21,632 bases of DNA from Desulfoprunum sp. (GCA_030696435.1 JAUYSF010000058.1:1-21632), one strand, 5' to 3'. Positions 1 through 7,764 are shown, counted from the first letter of the stretch. Numbers and translations are program-made. Notes: generated from the sequence alone by a model not told the origin.

Positions 1-318
1 TCACTCAACTTCCGGTTTAAAAATAATCTCAGTGTTCTCGATAACCGGGGCATGAGGGATCTGGATAGAATTGTCGAGTATTTACAGGAGACTCTGGGCA
101 AAAAAATCATTCTTTCGGGTTTTGCCGACAATTCCGGGGATTATGAGCACAATAGAATTCTGGCCCTGGAACGGGCTGAAACTGTGGCGCAAGAACTCCG
201 ATCGCGCGGCATTCCGATCAGCACGGTTATCAGTGCCGGTGAAGAGTTGCCGGTGGCAGCAAACGCCACGGACCTGGGTCGGGAGAAAAATCGACGGGTT
301 GAGGTATGGATCAAATAA
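1..318 (+). CDS. C-terminal part of a PstS/OmpA-type phosphate-binding protein (5' end outside window)
   Basis: The reading frame is open from the first base and ends at TAA 316-318, leaving 105 visible residues. They match an OmpA C-terminal (peptidoglycan-associated) domain: an opening LNFRF strand, the LDNRGMRDLDRIVEYL helix, the GFADNSGD segment, the LERAETVAQELRSRGI helix and the closing GREKNRRVEVWIK. The combination LNFRF, GFAD, GEELPVA and NRRVEVW is typical of proteins that join a periplasmic PstS-like phosphate-binding domain to an OmpA domain. The binding domain itself would lie upstream and is not seen. An in-frame ATG at 52 falls inside the domain and is unlikely to be the start. 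Family call is from remembered motif similarity; a plain OmpA/Pal-like protein is the alternative. Confidence 0.8.
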   Translation, partial: SLNFRFKNNLSVLDNRGMRDLDRIVEYLQETLGKKIILSGFADNSGDYEHNRILALERAETVAQELRSRGIPISTVISAGEELPVAANATDLGREKNRRVEVWIK

Positions 319-352
319 CCGCTACGGGCAATTTTGTTGAAAGAGGAGGAGC

Positions 353-400
353 GTGGAGCACAGAACTCTTGTGTATACTTGGGCTACGGGGGGAGCCTGA
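353..400 (+). other. Strong Shine-Dalgarno followed by a 15-codon reading frame
   Basis: In the 135-base gap between the OmpA-domain gene and the convergent channel gene, GAGGAGG at 343-349 precedes a GTG at 353. The frame stops at TGA 398-400 after 15 codons. It is too short to call a gene. It may be a remnant of a lost gene or chance. No convincing terminator is visible in this gap. Confidence 0.15.
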
Positions 401-453
401 TCCCGAGTGGAATCGTCTTCTGAGAGAGTTGATCATTGATTGTCCTGCCCCAG

Positions 454-1446
454 TCAGTTCAATACCTCGTTCATCCTGGATAGACTGTCTTTTTTGCCGA
501 TGACGACAATAACATCGCCTGCATCAAGCCTTTCTGTCGGCAGAGGGTTGAAGACCATCTCATTGGTGATCTTCTTGATGGCCACGACAATGACCCCGAA
601 ATCCTGCCTGAGCTTACTGCTCACCAGGGTCTTGCCAATCAGCGGCGAGGAGGCGCTGATGACTGCTTCCTCCATCTTCAGGCCGAGTTCATCGTTCATC
701 ATGGTCTGATCGATGAAGTCCACAACCGTCGGTTTACTGAGGATCTCCGCCATTCTTCTCCCCCCCATGAGATAAGGGCAGACAACCCGGGATGCCCCGG
801 CACGCAGGAGCTTTGTCTCGTTTTTTGGATCAGAGGCTCTGGACAAGATAAAGAGATCGGGGCGCAATCCTTTAGCGGTAAGAGAGATGAAGACGTTGTC
901 CGAATCGGAAGTAACGGTGGTCACCAGGCCTCTTGCCCTTTGAATACCGGCCTTGAGCAGGACTTCCTCTTCGGTGGCATCCATATTCAGATAGAGGAAT
1001 CCCTCTGCCTCAAGCAGTTCTATATGGGCAGGGTTCTGCTCAATGACCACAAGAGGGATTTTCTCTTTGACGAGTTCCTGGGCAATGGTGCTGCCTATCC
1101 GGCCATAACCGCAGATAATATAATGATCCTTGAGCGTTGAAATCTTCTTTTCCAATTTTCTCCTCCCCAGCAATGCCCGTAGTTCGCCCTCAATAAACAT
1201 CTGGGCGACCTGACCGAGGGTGTAGGTAAGTACGCAGATACCTGAAATAATAATTAAGATAGTGATTGAGCGCCCAAGGATTGAAAGGGGCTTGATCTCG
1301 GAAAAACCTACGGTGCTGATGGTGATCATCGTCATGTAAAAGGCTTCAAATGGTGTCATATCTTCCAGGAAGGTATAACACAAGGTGCCTGAGGCGATGA
1401 TGGTGAATAAAAGAAAGAGTGAGAGTCTGAGCCTGGAGAAATCCAT
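454..1446 (-). CDS. Potassium channel with RCK (TrkA-N/TrkA-C) regulatory domains, Kch/MthK type
   Basis: This is a predicted inner-membrane potassium channel of 330 residues. Two transmembrane helices (about residues 7-27 and 58-80) flank a pore loop with the filter TVGFSE at 45-50. The cytoplasmic part begins with a Rossmann-type RCK_N domain, with GYGRIG at 113-118 and an acidic residue (Glu136) after the second strand that suits NAD(H) binding. An RCK_C domain (about 255-330) follows. Length and domain order fit single-pore bacterial channels gated by ligand binding to an RCK ring. The filter differs from the usual TVGYGD in its last three positions. The ATG at 1446 has an AGGAA-like ribosome site partly inside a palindrome (1452-1466). 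The gene stands alone, convergent with the gene on its left. Channel function is confident; ion selectivity is inferred. Confidence 0.88.
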   Translation of the reverse strand: MDFSRLRLSLFLLFTIIASGTLCYTFLEDMTPFEAFYMTMITISTVGFSEIKPLSILGRSITILIIISGICVLTYTLGQVAQMFIEGELRALLGRRKLEKKISTLKDHYIICGYGRIGSTIAQELVKEKIPLVVIEQNPAHIELLEAEGFLYLNMDATEEEVLLKAGIQRARGLVTTVTSDSDNVFISLTAKGLRPDLFILSRASDPKNETKLLRAGASRVVCPYLMGGRRMAEILSKPTVVDFIDQTMMNDELGLKMEEAVISASSPLIGKTLVSSKLRQDFGVIVVAIKKITNEMVFNPLPTERLDAGDVIVVIGKKDSLSRMNEVLN

Positions 1447-1451
1447 ATTTC

Positions 1452-1466
1452 CTAATGATTCATTAG
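1452..1466. promoter_or_regulatory. Perfect palindrome CTAATGA-T-TCATTAG next to the channel start codon
   Basis: Seven-base arms around a single central base form an exact inverted repeat, starting 6 bases upstream of the channel ATG on the minus strand and overlapping its AGGAA-like ribosome site. This position suits a repressor operator or an RNA hairpin that masks translation start. The binding protein is unknown. Confidence 0.4.
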
Positions 1467-1589
1467 TCCGATGACCAGGGTGGTCCCGGCTTCTTCATGC
1501 TTCTTCACGCGAATTGTTCAATCGCTTTTTCTATACCATGGAAGATATCTGTCAGCCAGACTAAAGTCGTTGCCGCTTGAGGGATTTTT

Positions 1590-1612
1590 TTGAATAATTA
1601 TCGATAATTCAA
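1590..1612. promoter_or_regulatory. AT-rich dyad centred on ATTATCGATAAT
   Basis: A perfect 12-base palindrome (1597-1608) is flanked by TTGAA on the left and TTCAA on the right, giving a longer imperfect dyad in the gap between divergent genes. It could be a regulator site. No family can be named from sequence alone. Confidence 0.3.
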
Positions 1613-1757
1613 AGAAATGATCTGTCATCTTCACATCATCATGCAACTTTTTTGCAACGGAGATTGCCGAAAGCAGTTCTTTGTGCGATGATCAAGAAGA
1701 GGAGGAAGAAAACGAAACGTTCGGCACATGTTCAACCCTATACTTTCGGTGATTATC

Positions 1758-2120
1758 ATGCCTCACTGCATTCTGGAATATACTAATAATATCGCAGATG
1801 AGCCGATATGGGCAGATATCTTCAAGGAAATCCATGCTGTTTTAATAGCAACCGGTGAATGGCACGGAGTGGAAATTAAAAGCCGTGCTCTTGAGTTGAC
1901 CAATTACTATATCGGCAATGGTAATCCCCACCAGGCCTTTGTCACTCTCTGCATCCAGATACTGGCAGGACGGAGCGATAGTCTGAAAAAAAGCATCTCG
2001 GAAAGTTGCCTCAAAGTCCTGGCCGGCCATTTCCCACTTACCCTCAAACAGCTCCATACCAGCATAACCGTGCAGATTGTCGACATTCACGAACCGAGTT
2101 ACTGCAGGCGAATCAATTGA
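1758..2120 (+). CDS. 5-carboxymethyl-2-hydroxymuconate delta-isomerase family protein (tautomerase fold)
   Basis: The 120-residue product matches the CHMI family (usually about 125 residues): an opening MPHCILEYTNNI, then an IKSRAL segment, an F-V-T-L strand before ILAGRS, and a closing HEPSY. CHMI belongs to the tautomerase superfamily, whose catalytic base is the proline exposed after removal of Met1. The ATG at 1758 was therefore chosen over the in-frame ATG at 1728, because it places Pro at position 2. A weak GGTG precedes it. Family members act in homoprotocatechuate (4-hydroxyphenylacetate) breakdown, but no other gene of that pathway is here, so the real substrate is unknown. The gene is convergent with the next one, 27 bases apart. 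Confidence 0.8.
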   Translation: MPHCILEYTNNIADEPIWADIFKEIHAVLIATGEWHGVEIKSRALELTNYYIGNGNPHQAFVTLCIQILAGRSDSLKKSISESCLKVLAGHFPLTLKQLHTSITVQIVDIHEPSYCRRIN

Positions 2121-2147
2121 TTTCAAGATTCCGTAACCATTCGGCGA

Positions 2148-3683
2148 TTAACCGGCCAATGCCGTTTCCACCCTGTTTCTCCCTTCCTTCTTGGCTGTGT
2201 AAAGGGCATTGTCGGCCCTGGTGATAAATTCTGTTTCATCTTCTTTGCCGGAAAATTCGGCTATCCCGATGCTGATCGTTCTCTGGCCGGCAACAGGGAA
2301 ATGGTGCCGGGCGACTGCGGCACGTATCTTCTCGGCCAGTTCTGCTGCCCCAGAGACATGCGTTTCGGTAAGAACGATGATGAATTCCTCTCCGCCATAT
2401 CGGGCGAAGATATCGGTATTACGGATTGTTTTGGTGACAATCCCAGTCGTTGCCGCCAAAACCATATCACCGATACTGTGGCCGAATGTGTCGTTCACCT
2501 GTTTGAAGTGATCCAGGTCGAACATGAGGAGCGAAAGGGGACGACCATACCTTTTCGCTTTATTGATTTCGAATTGAAGCAGGTCGAAAAACTTTCGTCT
2601 GTTGAAAATCCCGGTCAGGGGATCGGTTTCGGAGAGCTCCCGCAGTTTTTCTTCAAATCGTTTCCGCTCGATGATTTCGGTAAGCAATAATTCGTTTGTT
2701 TTAGCAAGATCGGCAGTCCTTTCCTTCACCCTGGTTTCAAGTTCGTCATGGGCCTTCTGCAGTTGCTCCTGCGTCCTTTTTCGTTCGGTAATGTCCTCGA
2801 CTACTGCGTCCATCCAGGCAATTTCACAGTTTTCATCAAACTGGGCAGCAACGGAGACGGAACACCAGATCGGTGTTCCGTCTCTTTTGTGCATGGCAAA
2901 CTCCCGGTCTTTTACTGAACCGCTACGTCTGATTATCTCGATGAATTCCAGCCTGTCTGAAGGGTTTTGGTATCGGGTCGACACATCCGTTGTCATGAAT
3001 TCGTCAGTAGAGTCAAATCCGTAAATCCTTGCCATTGCCGGATTTGCCTGGATGATTTCCCCGCTGACGGCGACCCGACAGACTCCGATGTTCACATTAT
3101 TGACAAGCGAACGGTATTTTACTTCACTTTCGATCAGAGATTTTCTGGTTGTAATTATCCGAATGGACTGTTCGGCCAGATCGGAAACAAACCTGACCAG
3201 CGCCAAATCGTAGGCTGTGATGTATTCCACCTTTTCCCTGGTGAAGACCGGCATCGCATCTACCGCCGCGAGATAGCGATTGAGATCATAACCGAGTTCG
3301 ACCGCCTGATGGGTGAAATATTCCCTGTCCGGCAACTCACCCTCGAAAAAAAACTGGGTGAGAAAGAGGGTCGCGAGATGAGTATCCGCGACCACGATCG
3401 GAAAGGCAACATGCCAAAGACCGTTTCCGCATTTGTATTGCAGGACCTCGCAATCTCCACGGTGATCATTGACGTACCGGTCACTTACCCGGCAACGACT
3501 TTCGGATACCGGATGGGCGCGATGAAAAACATTACAGATTTCCGGCCAACCGGCTTTGATGAGTATCGTCTGATCAATCGCATCAATGATGGTCATCGGC
3601 AGACCGCTCGCCCGGTAGTTGGAGTCGGCGAGTTTTTGAAGCATCTCCATGTCCAGCAAATCGCCCAGCCTGTAATCGTCCAT
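2148..3683 (-). CDS. Diguanylate cyclase with PocR sensory domain, PAS and GGDEF
   Basis: This predicted soluble enzyme would make cyclic di-GMP from two GTP. In its 511 residues, a PocR-type ligand-binding domain (about 8-165) shows its usual cysteines and the CGNGLWHVAFPI segment. A PAS domain (about 190-305) follows, then a coiled coil containing ELETRVKERTADL, and a C-terminal GGDEF domain. The catalytic motif is GGEEF at 430-434, and an RNTD inhibitory site sits exactly five residues before it, so product inhibition is expected. DLDHFKQVND for metal and substrate binding is present. No membrane helix is seen. Start: ATG at 3683 follows AGAGGG closely; an in-frame TTG at 3701 is the alternative but lacks a ribosome site. 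The gene lies 77 bases downstream of another cyclase on the same strand. The PocR ligand is unknown. Confidence 0.88.
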   Translation of the reverse strand: MDDYRLGDLLDMEMLQKLADSNYRASGLPMTIIDAIDQTILIKAGWPEICNVFHRAHPVSESRCRVSDRYVNDHRGDCEVLQYKCGNGLWHVAFPIVVADTHLATLFLTQFFFEGELPDREYFTHQAVELGYDLNRYLAAVDAMPVFTREKVEYITAYDLALVRFVSDLAEQSIRIITTRKSLIESEVKYRSLVNNVNIGVCRVAVSGEIIQANPAMARIYGFDSTDEFMTTDVSTRYQNPSDRLEFIEIIRRSGSVKDREFAMHKRDGTPIWCSVSVAAQFDENCEIAWMDAVVEDITERKRTQEQLQKAHDELETRVKERTADLAKTNELLLTEIIERKRFEEKLRELSETDPLTGIFNRRKFFDLLQFEINKAKRYGRPLSLLMFDLDHFKQVNDTFGHSIGDMVLAATTGIVTKTIRNTDIFARYGGEEFIIVLTETHVSGAAELAEKIRAAVARHHFPVAGQRTISIGIAEFSGKEDETEFITRADNALYTAKKEGRNRVETALAG

Positions 3684-3760
3684 AACCCTCTCATTTTGCA
3701 ATTCGGCAGTTGACAGTTTTTTGTCTTTTCCTTATCGACGAAAGTCGAATGTCTCAACCA

Positions 3761-5608
3761 TCAAACCTGTTCTTCTTTCCACATATCCTTGGTAAACCTG
3801 ACACATCGGTTACGGCCTTCCGCTTTTGCGCGATAGAGCGCCACATCGGCAAACTTAATACAGCTCCAGAGTGTGCCGGTATCAGCAGGAAATTCACTTG
3901 TCCCCAGGCTGATTGTCTTCTGAATCACCCCGTCCGGAATCTTTATCTTGAGTTGCTCGATATTCACACGAATTTTCTCGGCAATATTCATGCTTTCCCC
4001 CTCGTTGATATCGAGCAGCACCGCCAGAAACTCCTCGCCGCCGAAGCGGATGACGATATCCGATTCACGAATACTCTGGCGAATGACTTTTGATGTTTCT
4101 TTGAGCACGAGATCGCCGGCATTGTGTCCATAGGTGTCATTGACTTGCTTGAAGTAATCAAGATCGCACATAATAAGTCCGATCGACTTGCCCCTGCGGA
4201 GGACACCGGCAACTATCTTTTCGGTATATTCTTGCAAGTAACGCCGATTGTTCAAGCCTGTCAGAGGGTCGATCAGCGCCGAATCCTTGAGTGAACTCAT
4301 CAGTCGTTTCGTTTCGATGACGGCCAGGGACTCGTTGATGTACTGCTCGGCCTTATAGACTTTTGCTTCAATGGCTTTTTTGTCGGACGGAGTATCCGGC
4401 GTATCGAAGACGAACTGCACAACGGCAACGGTAGCGCCACCGACCACGATCGGCAGGCAGTAGTGAACCCATCCCTCTTGACCGGTAAATTGCCGGCAGA
4501 TTTCAGGAAAAATAGTAGATGTGATGATATGGCCGGTTCGCTTGGCCTTACAGAGATCATTGTCATCAAGGATTGCGTGATTGCACAACATCTCTTCCTG
4601 GTCGAAGCTGCTCGGGTAGGTCATATGCATCGCATTTTTTGCATTGACGATCTGGTAGATAAAACATCGACTGATACCGAGCTGCTGCGTGAACACCTCG
4701 CCAATCCGCTGGTATACTTCTTCCAGGCTGTCATCCTCCTCGATAACCTTCTTGAAGACCGAAAGGTTGTTGATTGACTCCATCAGACTGTTAAATTCCG
4801 TTGACAGCATCCCAATTTCGTCAATTGAGGTTATGGCGATGCGTTTTGTCAGTGCCGTTTGGCCCTCCCCATGGGCGATATCCTGGAAGCTACCGATCAA
4901 TGACCTGAGGGCCTTGATGATCCCTGAGATAATATACAGACTGAGCAGGGTCAGGCCGATAAAGATGGCCCCGACAGTGAAGAGCATGAAATAGGATCTG
5001 GATTCAGTAATGCTTTTCAGGTCTTGACGCAGGTTGGCAAGATAGGTCTCCGAGGCATCGGTATAGACCCCTGTGCCGATCCAGTAAGCTGTCCCGGGGA
5101 TCATGGTCGCGTAGCTTATCTTCGGGGTATCTCCTTTTCCTGGTTTGGGCCAGAGATATTCGAGAAAACCCCCGCCTTTTTGGGCCAGTTCAAAGAGGCC
5201 TCTGACCACAAAAATCCCGTTCGCATCTTTCATCTGACTGAGATCTTTTCCCTGCAGTTCGGGTTTGGGTCCTGTTACGATATTGACTGTATCCTTAAAG
5301 ACAAAAAAATAGCCGGACTTGTCCTCTTCAAAACGGACATCCTTCAGCATAGCCTGCAACATCCGCTCTTGCTCCGCGGTAGAGGTCACCGATTTAAGAG
5401 TCGTGGCAAGGGTTGCGGCCAGGGTATCGGTTGCAACCTTGATCTGGGCTCTGTGAGAAATGCTAATGGATTCTTCGGTTTTTTTCAGGCCGATGTCTTT
5501 AATTTTGTTGATATTCACCCAGGCGAACTGGGCATTGACCATGAACATGACCAGAGTCATTGCAATGATCAGGTACATTTTTTCTCGTACTGTGAGCCGG
5601 TTTAACAT
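3761..5608 (-). CDS. Membrane diguanylate cyclase: Cache, HAMP, GAF-like and GGDEF domains
   Basis: A 615-residue inner-membrane sensor predicted to synthesise cyclic di-GMP. One helix (about 10-30) is followed by a periplasmic single-Cache domain (about 35-205, with GYFFVFKD and YWIGTGVY). A second helix (about 209-233), a HAMP linker, a GAF-like region (about 295-450) and a GGDEF domain complete it. GGEEF is at 523-527 and the inhibitory RESD at 514-517. The GAF-like region carries several cysteines (MLCNHA, DLCKAKRTGH, EICRQF), perhaps a metal or redox site. Start: the ATG at 5608 has GAGGAA just upstream and opens with MLNRLTVREK, normal for such sensors. An ATG at 5746 would add 46 residues without good cause. 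It is transcribed away from the pilus operon and toward the PocR cyclase, with which it may be cotranscribed. Confidence 0.88.
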   Translation of the reverse strand: MLNRLTVREKMYLIIAMTLVMFMVNAQFAWVNINKIKDIGLKKTEESISISHRAQIKVATDTLAATLATTLKSVTSTAEQERMLQAMLKDVRFEEDKSGYFFVFKDTVNIVTGPKPELQGKDLSQMKDANGIFVVRGLFELAQKGGGFLEYLWPKPGKGDTPKISYATMIPGTAYWIGTGVYTDASETYLANLRQDLKSITESRSYFMLFTVGAIFIGLTLLSLYIISGIIKALRSLIGSFQDIAHGEGQTALTKRIAITSIDEIGMLSTEFNSLMESINNLSVFKKVIEEDDSLEEVYQRIGEVFTQQLGISRCFIYQIVNAKNAMHMTYPSSFDQEEMLCNHAILDDNDLCKAKRTGHIITSTIFPEICRQFTGQEGWVHYCLPIVVGGATVAVVQFVFDTPDTPSDKKAIEAKVYKAEQYINESLAVIETKRLMSSLKDSALIDPLTGLNNRRYLQEYTEKIVAGVLRRGKSIGLIMCDLDYFKQVNDTYGHNAGDLVLKETSKVIRQSIRESDIVIRFGGEEFLAVLLDINEGESMNIAEKIRVNIEQLKIKIPDGVIQKTISLGTSEFPADTGTLWSCIKFADVALYRAKAEGRNRCVRFTKDMWKEEQV

Positions 5609-5695
5609 ATCGTTCCTCAGGGTGATTGGGGTGGTAACAAAAACGCGCTCAATGTAATGGATATACGCTGCATGTGAAAAAGCAGATCCATCGTA

Positions 5696-5709
5696 CTGTA
5701 CTCGTACAG
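5696..5709. promoter_or_regulatory. Perfect dyad CTGTAC-TC-GTACAG in the cyclase leader
   Basis: Six-base arms with a two-base centre, about 90 bases upstream of the cyclase start codon. It resembles a dimeric regulator site. The CTG/CAG ends recall LexA boxes, but the spacing (8 between CTG and CAG) is shorter than the enterobacterial box, so the regulator is not assigned. Confidence 0.35.
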
Positions 5710-5919
5710 GAATAATGCCAAACAACGTTAATAAAAGCAAATTCATATCAGAAAAAATTGAACTCCTTATTTGGGACCTTTAAACGTGCTTCAGTTGACC
5801 GGTAAAATCTACTCCAGCAAATCCACAGCGGATAACCATTATCATGCACGACAGAAAGACAAAAAATGGTTTGTGAAATAACTATTTATACGCTAATCTA
5901 ACGTAAAATCCGACACAAA

Positions 5920-5933
5920 GGACCAGGCTTTGC
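5920..5933 (+). promoter_or_regulatory. Possible sigma-54 (-24/-12) promoter for the pilus operon
   Basis: GG at 5920-5921 and GC at 5932-5933 are separated by ten bases, the spacing of RpoN promoters, and TTTGCT fits the -12 element. The -24 side (AAGGACC) is a weaker match to TGGCAC. It lies 112 bases before the pilus operon start codon. No sigma-54 activator with an AAA+ domain is encoded in the window, so this stays tentative. Confidence 0.3.
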
Positions 5934-6044
5934 TTTTCCCCCTTAAGAAGGTCTTGTTATTTCCACCCGCCTTAGCGTCAGGCGCGATCAAGCGTTTTGG
6001 TGCTTGGCCTTATAGGGCATTTAATTTGGAAGATTGGGATTGCA

Positions 6045-7682
6045 ATGTATCTTGAATATTTTGATTTGAAACGCCATCCCTTTCGAATCACACCGGATCC
6101 AACTCTTTTTTGTTCGGGCGGTGGCCGCGGTGAGATCCTTGAAGCTCTGATATATGCCATTACCACAGGTGAAGGTATCGTCAAGGTGGTTGGCGAGGTG
6201 GGCAGTGGAAAGACCATGCTCTGCCGCATACTGGAGGAGCGCCTGCCGGAATCTATTGAGATTGTCTATCTGGCTAATCCAAACCTGTCTCCGCACGATA
6301 TTGTATACGCCATCGCTTTTGAGTTGAAGCTCCCGGTTACAGTGGCCACCGAGCGCCTGGTGGTGATGCAGCAATTGCAGGCCTACCTTCTTGGGCAGCA
6401 TGGCGCCAACCGCAGCGTCGTGGTGTTTATCGAAGAGGCTCAGGGGATGCCCGTGGAAACCCTGGAAGAAATCCGGCTACTCAGCAATCTGGAGACTCAT
6501 CGCCATAAACTTTTACAGATCGTGCTGTTTGGCCAGCCGGAGCTTGAAAAAAACTTACGAAACCGCACAATTCGCCAGCTCAAAGAGCGGATTACCCATA
6601 GTTTTCACCTGGACCCGTTGACCACCGCGGAGGTCAGTGAATACATTCGTTTTCGCCTCCAGGCTGCAGGTTGTGGCAAGTCGGGAGTGTTCAGCTCCAG
6701 AGCTGAACGGCTCATTGCCCGGGCTTCTCGTGGTCTTATCCGACGAATCAATATCCTGGCGGATAAGGCCATGCTGGCTGCCTATGCCAATCCTGGAGTC
6801 GGGGGGGCGGCCAATTCTGCGCGGGCAATGGTTCGTTCACGGCATGTGCGGGCGGCAATTCGCGACAGTGAGTTCGGCCTGCCTTTCTCCCGTCCGGCTT
6901 GGCTTATGGGCATGGGAACGAGCTTCCTGGTTTGTATATTGGTGGCTGTTTTCGGATGGAATCGATTTAATGCCATAGCCGTTCTGCCGGCCTTCTTGTC
7001 TGGGAACCCCGTGTCGTTGAATGGTCCCATCGTCGGGGCTCGAGTTGAAACAACTCAGGCGAAGACCAACGGCAATTCTTCAGAAATGTTGATAAAAGAG
7101 CGGTCTGTTCCAGAAAAACCGACCGCGATTGAAGAACAGCAATCAAAAAGCCTGGTTGCAATAGTGGATGCCCCTACTACCCCTGAAACACACACTACCC
7201 CTCCTCTGAGTCCCGTGTCCAAACCGTCCCCACCTCCGACCACTCCGCCGTCTCAAAAAGATCTCATGCAAATGACAGGATCTGTCGAGAAGACGACAAC
7301 TGGGCCGGCACAGAGAGTTGCTGTGAAATCGGATATACACCTGTTGGATCTGCGCCGTAACGCTACCACCAAATGGTTGCAAGAAGAACATCCAGCCGAA
7401 TATACGATTCAGCTGCTGGCTGTCGATGTCGGCAATGAGGTAGATATTGAAAGGTTTTTTCGACAAATATCCCCAACGTCCCTGCTGGATAAGGTCTATG
7501 TCTGCCCGATACGACGCGAAGAGCATGATGTGTGGGTAGTAGTGTATAACGAGTTTCAGGGGGCCTCTTCGGCCCGCCGGGCTATTGATGGCTTACCCCT
7601 GGAGTTGCGCCGGTTTCAACCTTTTGTACGCCATTTGGATGAGATCCTTCGTGGCTCTCACTCAAACGGCGCACAAAAATGA
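6045..7682 (+). CDS. mshM: MshM/ExeA-like AAA ATPase with a transmembrane helix and C-terminal SPOR domain
   Basis: First gene of the pilus operon, 545 residues. The start MYLEYFDLKRHPFRITPDP is the standard opening of ExeA/MshM ATPases. Walker A GEVGSGKT is at 50-57 and Walker B VVVFIEEAQ at 125-133, followed by LFGQPEL. A membrane helix lies at about 286-304, then a Pro/Thr-rich linker, then a C-terminal SPOR-type domain (about 452-532, EYTIQLLAV to FVRHL) expected to bind denuded peptidoglycan in the periplasm. ExeA helps secretin assembly by engaging peptidoglycan, so this protein probably couples cytoplasmic ATP use to opening a site for the neighbouring secretin. Start: ATG at 6045; an upstream in-frame TTG (5997) would add 16 non-family residues. 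Typical MshM lacks the SPOR part, so the symbol refers to the ATPase half. Confidence 0.85.
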   Translation: MYLEYFDLKRHPFRITPDPTLFCSGGGRGEILEALIYAITTGEGIVKVVGEVGSGKTMLCRILEERLPESIEIVYLANPNLSPHDIVYAIAFELKLPVTVATERLVVMQQLQAYLLGQHGANRSVVVFIEEAQGMPVETLEEIRLLSNLETHRHKLLQIVLFGQPELEKNLRNRTIRQLKERITHSFHLDPLTTAEVSEYIRFRLQAAGCGKSGVFSSRAERLIARASRGLIRRINILADKAMLAAYANPGVGGAANSARAMVRSRHVRAAIRDSEFGLPFSRPAWLMGMGTSFLVCILVAVFGWNRFNAIAVLPAFLSGNPVSLNGPIVGARVETTQAKTNGNSSEMLIKERSVPEKPTAIEEQQSKSLVAIVDAPTTPETHTTPPLSPVSKPSPPPTTPPSQKDLMQMTGSVEKTTTGPAQRVAVKSDIHLLDLRRNATTKWLQEEHPAEYTIQLLAVDVGNEVDIERFFRQISPTSLLDKVYVCPIRREEHDVWVVVYNEFQGASSARRAIDGLPLELRRFQPFVRHLDEILRGSHSNGAQK

Positions 7683-7764
7683 TTGAGCACAACCATACCT
7701 GACGAGAGGTCGCTTCATGGCCTTTTTGAGAGTATCACGTTGCGTCTTTTTTGGAGAAACAAAT

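Larger units (their letters stand above)
1447..1757. other. Intergenic region between divergent genes, with two palindromes
   Basis: About 310 bases separate the channel gene (leftward) from the isomerase-family gene (rightward), so promoters for both should lie here. I found no sigma-70 pair good enough to call. The visible structure is a perfect 15-base palindrome at 1452-1466, an AT-rich dyad at 1590-1612, and an AGGAGG at 1700-1705 that is 22 bases from the nearest ATG (1728). No gene longer than about 30 codons is supported. Confidence 0.5.
5609..6044. other. Divergent intergenic region between the cyclase and the pilus operon
   Basis: These roughly 435 bases should hold the promoters of both the leftward cyclase and the rightward pilus operon. 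Visible features are a CTGTAC-TC-GTACAG dyad (5696-5709), a GG-N10-GC sigma-54-like pair (5920-5933), and a weak sigma-70-like pair TTGGTG (5997-6002), 17 bases, TTTAAT (6020-6025) very close to the pilus start. Runs of AT-rich sequence occupy 5740-5920. No gene is supported. Confidence 0.5.

Noticed and set aside
2967..3713. A 248-codon plus-strand reading frame opposite the PocR cyclase
   Set aside because: It lies antisense to a well-supported GGDEF protein, has no domain resemblance, and is best explained as a shadow of the real gene's codon pattern.
5024..5605. A 193-codon plus-strand frame opposite the Cache cyclase
   Set aside because: Antisense to the Cache/HAMP coding region, with no recognisable motif or ribosome site.
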